Assembly: GCF_009695915.1 (NCBI RefSeq)
Contig: NZ_VUMZ01000008.1
Span: 62,001 to 126,000 of the forward strand
DNA: 64,000 nt
Reading direction: 5' to 3'
Source of the DNA: Hornefia butyriciproducens
GTDB taxonomy: Bacteria; Bacillota; Clostridia; Peptostreptococcales; Anaerovoracaceae
The notes beneath the pieces were generated by a model, which did not search any database, was not told the origin of the DNA, and was given only the letters and a program-made list of their open reading frames with translations. The translations under genes were made by a program, and so were the position numbers. This document shows positions 62,175 through 64,000 of the stretch, in pieces. Position 1 is the first letter of the stretch. Each line of letters starts with the position of its first letter.

Positions 62175-64000
62175 TCAGGCAGGCGCGCCTTCGTGAACCC
62201 GCAAACGTCCTCTTTTGTTCGGATCCGGACGGAACAGCAGATAGAGAATGAGTACAGCGACGACCAGGGCAACCACTGTCGCTGGGCCGAACGCAACCTG
62301 CCCGATTGCCAGCCCTCCCAGCTGATACACCATCAGCGCGATCATGTAGGACGCCACATTCTGGAAGGCAATTGCGAACCAGAAGAACTTTCTGCTTCCC
62401 ATCTCCTTCGCAAGCGTTGAGATCGCCGCGAGGCAGGGAGAATCAAACAGGTTGAAGAACAGGAACGAAACTGCTGCGATACTTGTCGGAAAGAATCCGT
62501 CGAAGGCAGTTCTCATCGTGGAATCGTAGCTTTCTATCTCGCCCAGCCCCGACAAAACTCCCATGGTGGAAACGATGCCCTCCTTCGCGACAAAGCCGCT
62601 GAGGGAGGAGGCGACGGCCTGCCAGGTCCCGAATCCGAGGGGAACAAAGATAAATGCAATCGCTCCGCCGATAACGGCCAGAAGGCTGTCCTCCGAATCC
62701 ACCAGGCCGAAGGTTCCGTCCTTGACGCCAAAGCTCGCCAGGAACCACATAACCACGCAGCAGAGGAACAGAATCGTTCCGGCCTTTTTCAGGAATGCCC
62801 AGACTCTCTCCCAGACATGAAGCAGAACTCCCTTTGCTGAAGGAATATGATACTGCGGCAGCTCCATGACGAATGGCGCCGGTTCTCCCGCATACGTTTT
62901 CATTTTCTTCATGATGATACAGGAAACGATGACGACAATGATTCCCGCAAAATACATGGTCGGAGCAACCCACCAGGCGCCTCCCATCAGATATCCGCTG
63001 ATTGTCGCGATGACCGGAAGCTTGGCTCCGCAGGGAATGAACGTGGTGGTCATCATGGTCATTCTCCGGTCCTTCTCATTTTCAATGGTCCTGGTCGCCA
63101 TAATTCCCGGTACTCCGCAGCCCGAAGAAATCAGGAACGGGATGAAGCTCTTTCCGGAAAGTCCGAATCTGCGGAAAATCCGATCCATGATGAACGCGAC
63201 ACGCGCCATATACCCGCAGTCCTCCAAAATCGAGAGGAACAGGAACACGATCGCCATCTGTGGCGCAAATCCGATCGGCGCAGCAAGACCTCCGATGATT
63301 CCGTCCACAACCAGAGAAACCACCCAGCCGGAGGCACCGGCTCCCTCCAGAGCGCTCTGCACGCCCGGCTGAATCCATGCGCCGAACAGTGTATCATTTG
63401 TAAAATCCGTAACGATCGTACCGATGGTGGTCACTGAAATATAATAGACTAAGAACATGATAACGGCAAAAATCGGAAGTGCCAGAATACGGTTCGTCAC
63501 CACCTGATCGATTTTATCGGAAACGGAAAGCTCGTGACGTGCTCTCTTCTTGCGGATGGAATCCGATACGACAGTGTTGATATACGCATATCTCTGATTA
63601 ATGATGATGCTTTCCGCGTCGTCATCCATTTCCTTTTCGCAATCTACGATGTGCTGCTCCAGATGCTTCATCAGCGAACGGTCCAGCCCCAGCTCTGCGA
63701 TGACCTTCTCATCGCGTTCAAAGAGCTTAATTGCATACCACCTCAGGTTTTCTTTGTTCACAAAACCCGAAATCGACTCTTCGATATGCGCGATAGCGTG
63801 CTCCACGCTGCCCGTAAACACATGAGGCGGCTCCGCGGGCACCCTGCTCTGCGCAGTGCGGATCGCCTCCTCCGCGAGCGCCAGTCCACCTTCGCCTTTG
63901 ACCGCACTGATCGGAACGATCTCACATCCGAGACGCTCGCGCAGCTTACCCGTGTCGATAAAATCACCGCTTTTCCGAACCAGGTCCATCATGTTCAGAG
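62175..64000 (-). CDS. feoB: Ferrous iron transporter FeoB (C-terminal part; start beyond the window)
   Basis: 608 residues are visible and the frame is open to the right edge. It begins in the G-protein domain near G5 (VPISAVKGEG) and continues through the spacer and the membrane domain. Nucleoside-transporter-like gates are present: SSGCGVPGIMATRTIENEKDRRMTMM and FIPCGAKLPVIATI, with the conserved Cys residues of the proposed iron path. The C-terminal helices end RVHEGAPA. It imports Fe(II) in a GTP-dependent way. The following small genes form the rest of the operon. Confidence 0.95.
   Translation of the reverse strand, partial: LNMMDLVRKSGDFIDTGKLRERLGCEIVPISAVKGEGGLALAEEAIRTAQSRVPAEPPHVFTGSVEHAIAHIEESISGFVNKENLRWYAIKLFERDEKVIAELGLDRSLMKHLEQHIVDCEKEMDDDAESIIINQRYAYINTVVSDSIRKKRARHELSVSDKIDQVVTNRILALPIFAVIMFLVYYISVTTIGTIVTDFTNDTLFGAWIQPGVQSALEGAGASGWVVSLVVDGIIGGLAAPIGFAPQMAIVFLFLSILEDCGYMARVAFIMDRIFRRFGLSGKSFIPFLISSGCGVPGIMATRTIENEKDRRMTMMTTTFIPCGAKLPVIATISGYLMGGAWWVAPTMYFAGIIVVIVSCIIMKKMKTYAGEPAPFVMELPQYHIPSAKGVLLHVWERVWAFLKKAGTILFLCCVVMWFLASFGVKDGTFGLVDSEDSLLAVIGGAIAFIFVPLGFGTWQAVASSLSGFVAKEGIVSTMGVLSGLGEIESYDSTMRTAFDGFFPTSIAAVSFLFFNLFDSPCLAAISTLAKEMGSRKFFWFAIAFQNVASYMIALMVYQLGGLAIGQVAFGPATVVALVVAVLILYLLFRPDPNKRGRLRVHEGAPA

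Overview
The window joins two different kinds of DNA. Positions 1 to about 32,690 are the right-hand part of an integrative and conjugative element (ICE) of the Tn1549/CTn type found in Clostridia. Positions 32,750-64,000 are GC-rich, tightly packed chromosome of an anaerobic Firmicute. Desulfoferrodoxin, FeoB with DUF2325 and DUF3793 neighbours, split-subunit glycine decarboxylase, a SpoVB-like flippase and strong Shine-Dalgarno sites all fit the Clostridia. A family-level placement (Anaerovoracaceae or Lachnospiraceae relatives) would be a guess.

ICE, left to right. 1-7,079 is the end of the conjugation operon: the tail of a probable VirD4-like gene, Maff2-type peptide, VirB6/TrbL-like protein, a DUF5688-like protein, PrgI, VirB4 ATPase and a lysozyme/CHAP wall hydrolase. 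7,080-11,500 is AT-rich cargo: a 44-residue double-glycine-type precursor peptide, a C39-peptidase ABC exporter and a SpoVB/MurJ-type flippase. 11,500-20,570 is an insertion-sequence graveyard. An IS1634-family element is split by a complete IS21-family element with a 6-bp target duplication. A broken IS110 sits between a secreted protein gene and a small membrane protein gene. A decayed IS256 follows. 21,176-28,702 is the regulation and recombination end: a phage-type regulator, a sigma-70-like factor, an AbiE toxin-antitoxin cassette bracketed by 230-bp repeats of the sigma gene end, a 370-nt probable structured RNA, a MazF-type toxin, an excisionase and two tandem tyrosine recombinases.

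28,833-32,757 is bounded by two copies of an att-like repeat. It holds a second, partly decayed copy of the AbiE/sigma-end/RNA block and a RelBE-type pair whose toxin is frameshifted. This looks like a second accreted element without its own integrase.

Chromosome. Two bacterial-PH genes (ydbS/ydbT type) are followed by desulfoferrodoxin, a TGS-type nucleoside kinase, a secreted orphan, a PC4/YdbC-like protein, a metallophosphoesterase and exonuclease III. Next comes a cluster that appears to be under sigma-54 control: P1/DmpA aminopeptidase, APC permease, D-aminoacylase, serine hydrolase and the sigma-54 activator, with two good -24/-12 promoters. This suggests use of D-amino-acid or unusual peptide substrates. 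A tandem glycine riboswitch then leads the operon gcvT-gcvH-gcvPA-gcvPB-lplA-lpdA, which encodes the complete glycine cleavage system plus lipoylation. The window ends with an FtsX-type exporter, its ATPase, DUF3793, DUF2325, a DtxR-type regulator, a small FeoB-associated protein and the 3' two thirds of feoB.

The chromosomal half also carries short GC-rich minisatellites in intergenic gaps (40-bp, 25-bp and other periods). Similar repeats have entered two coding regions. All calls come from reading the sequence; no database search was possible.
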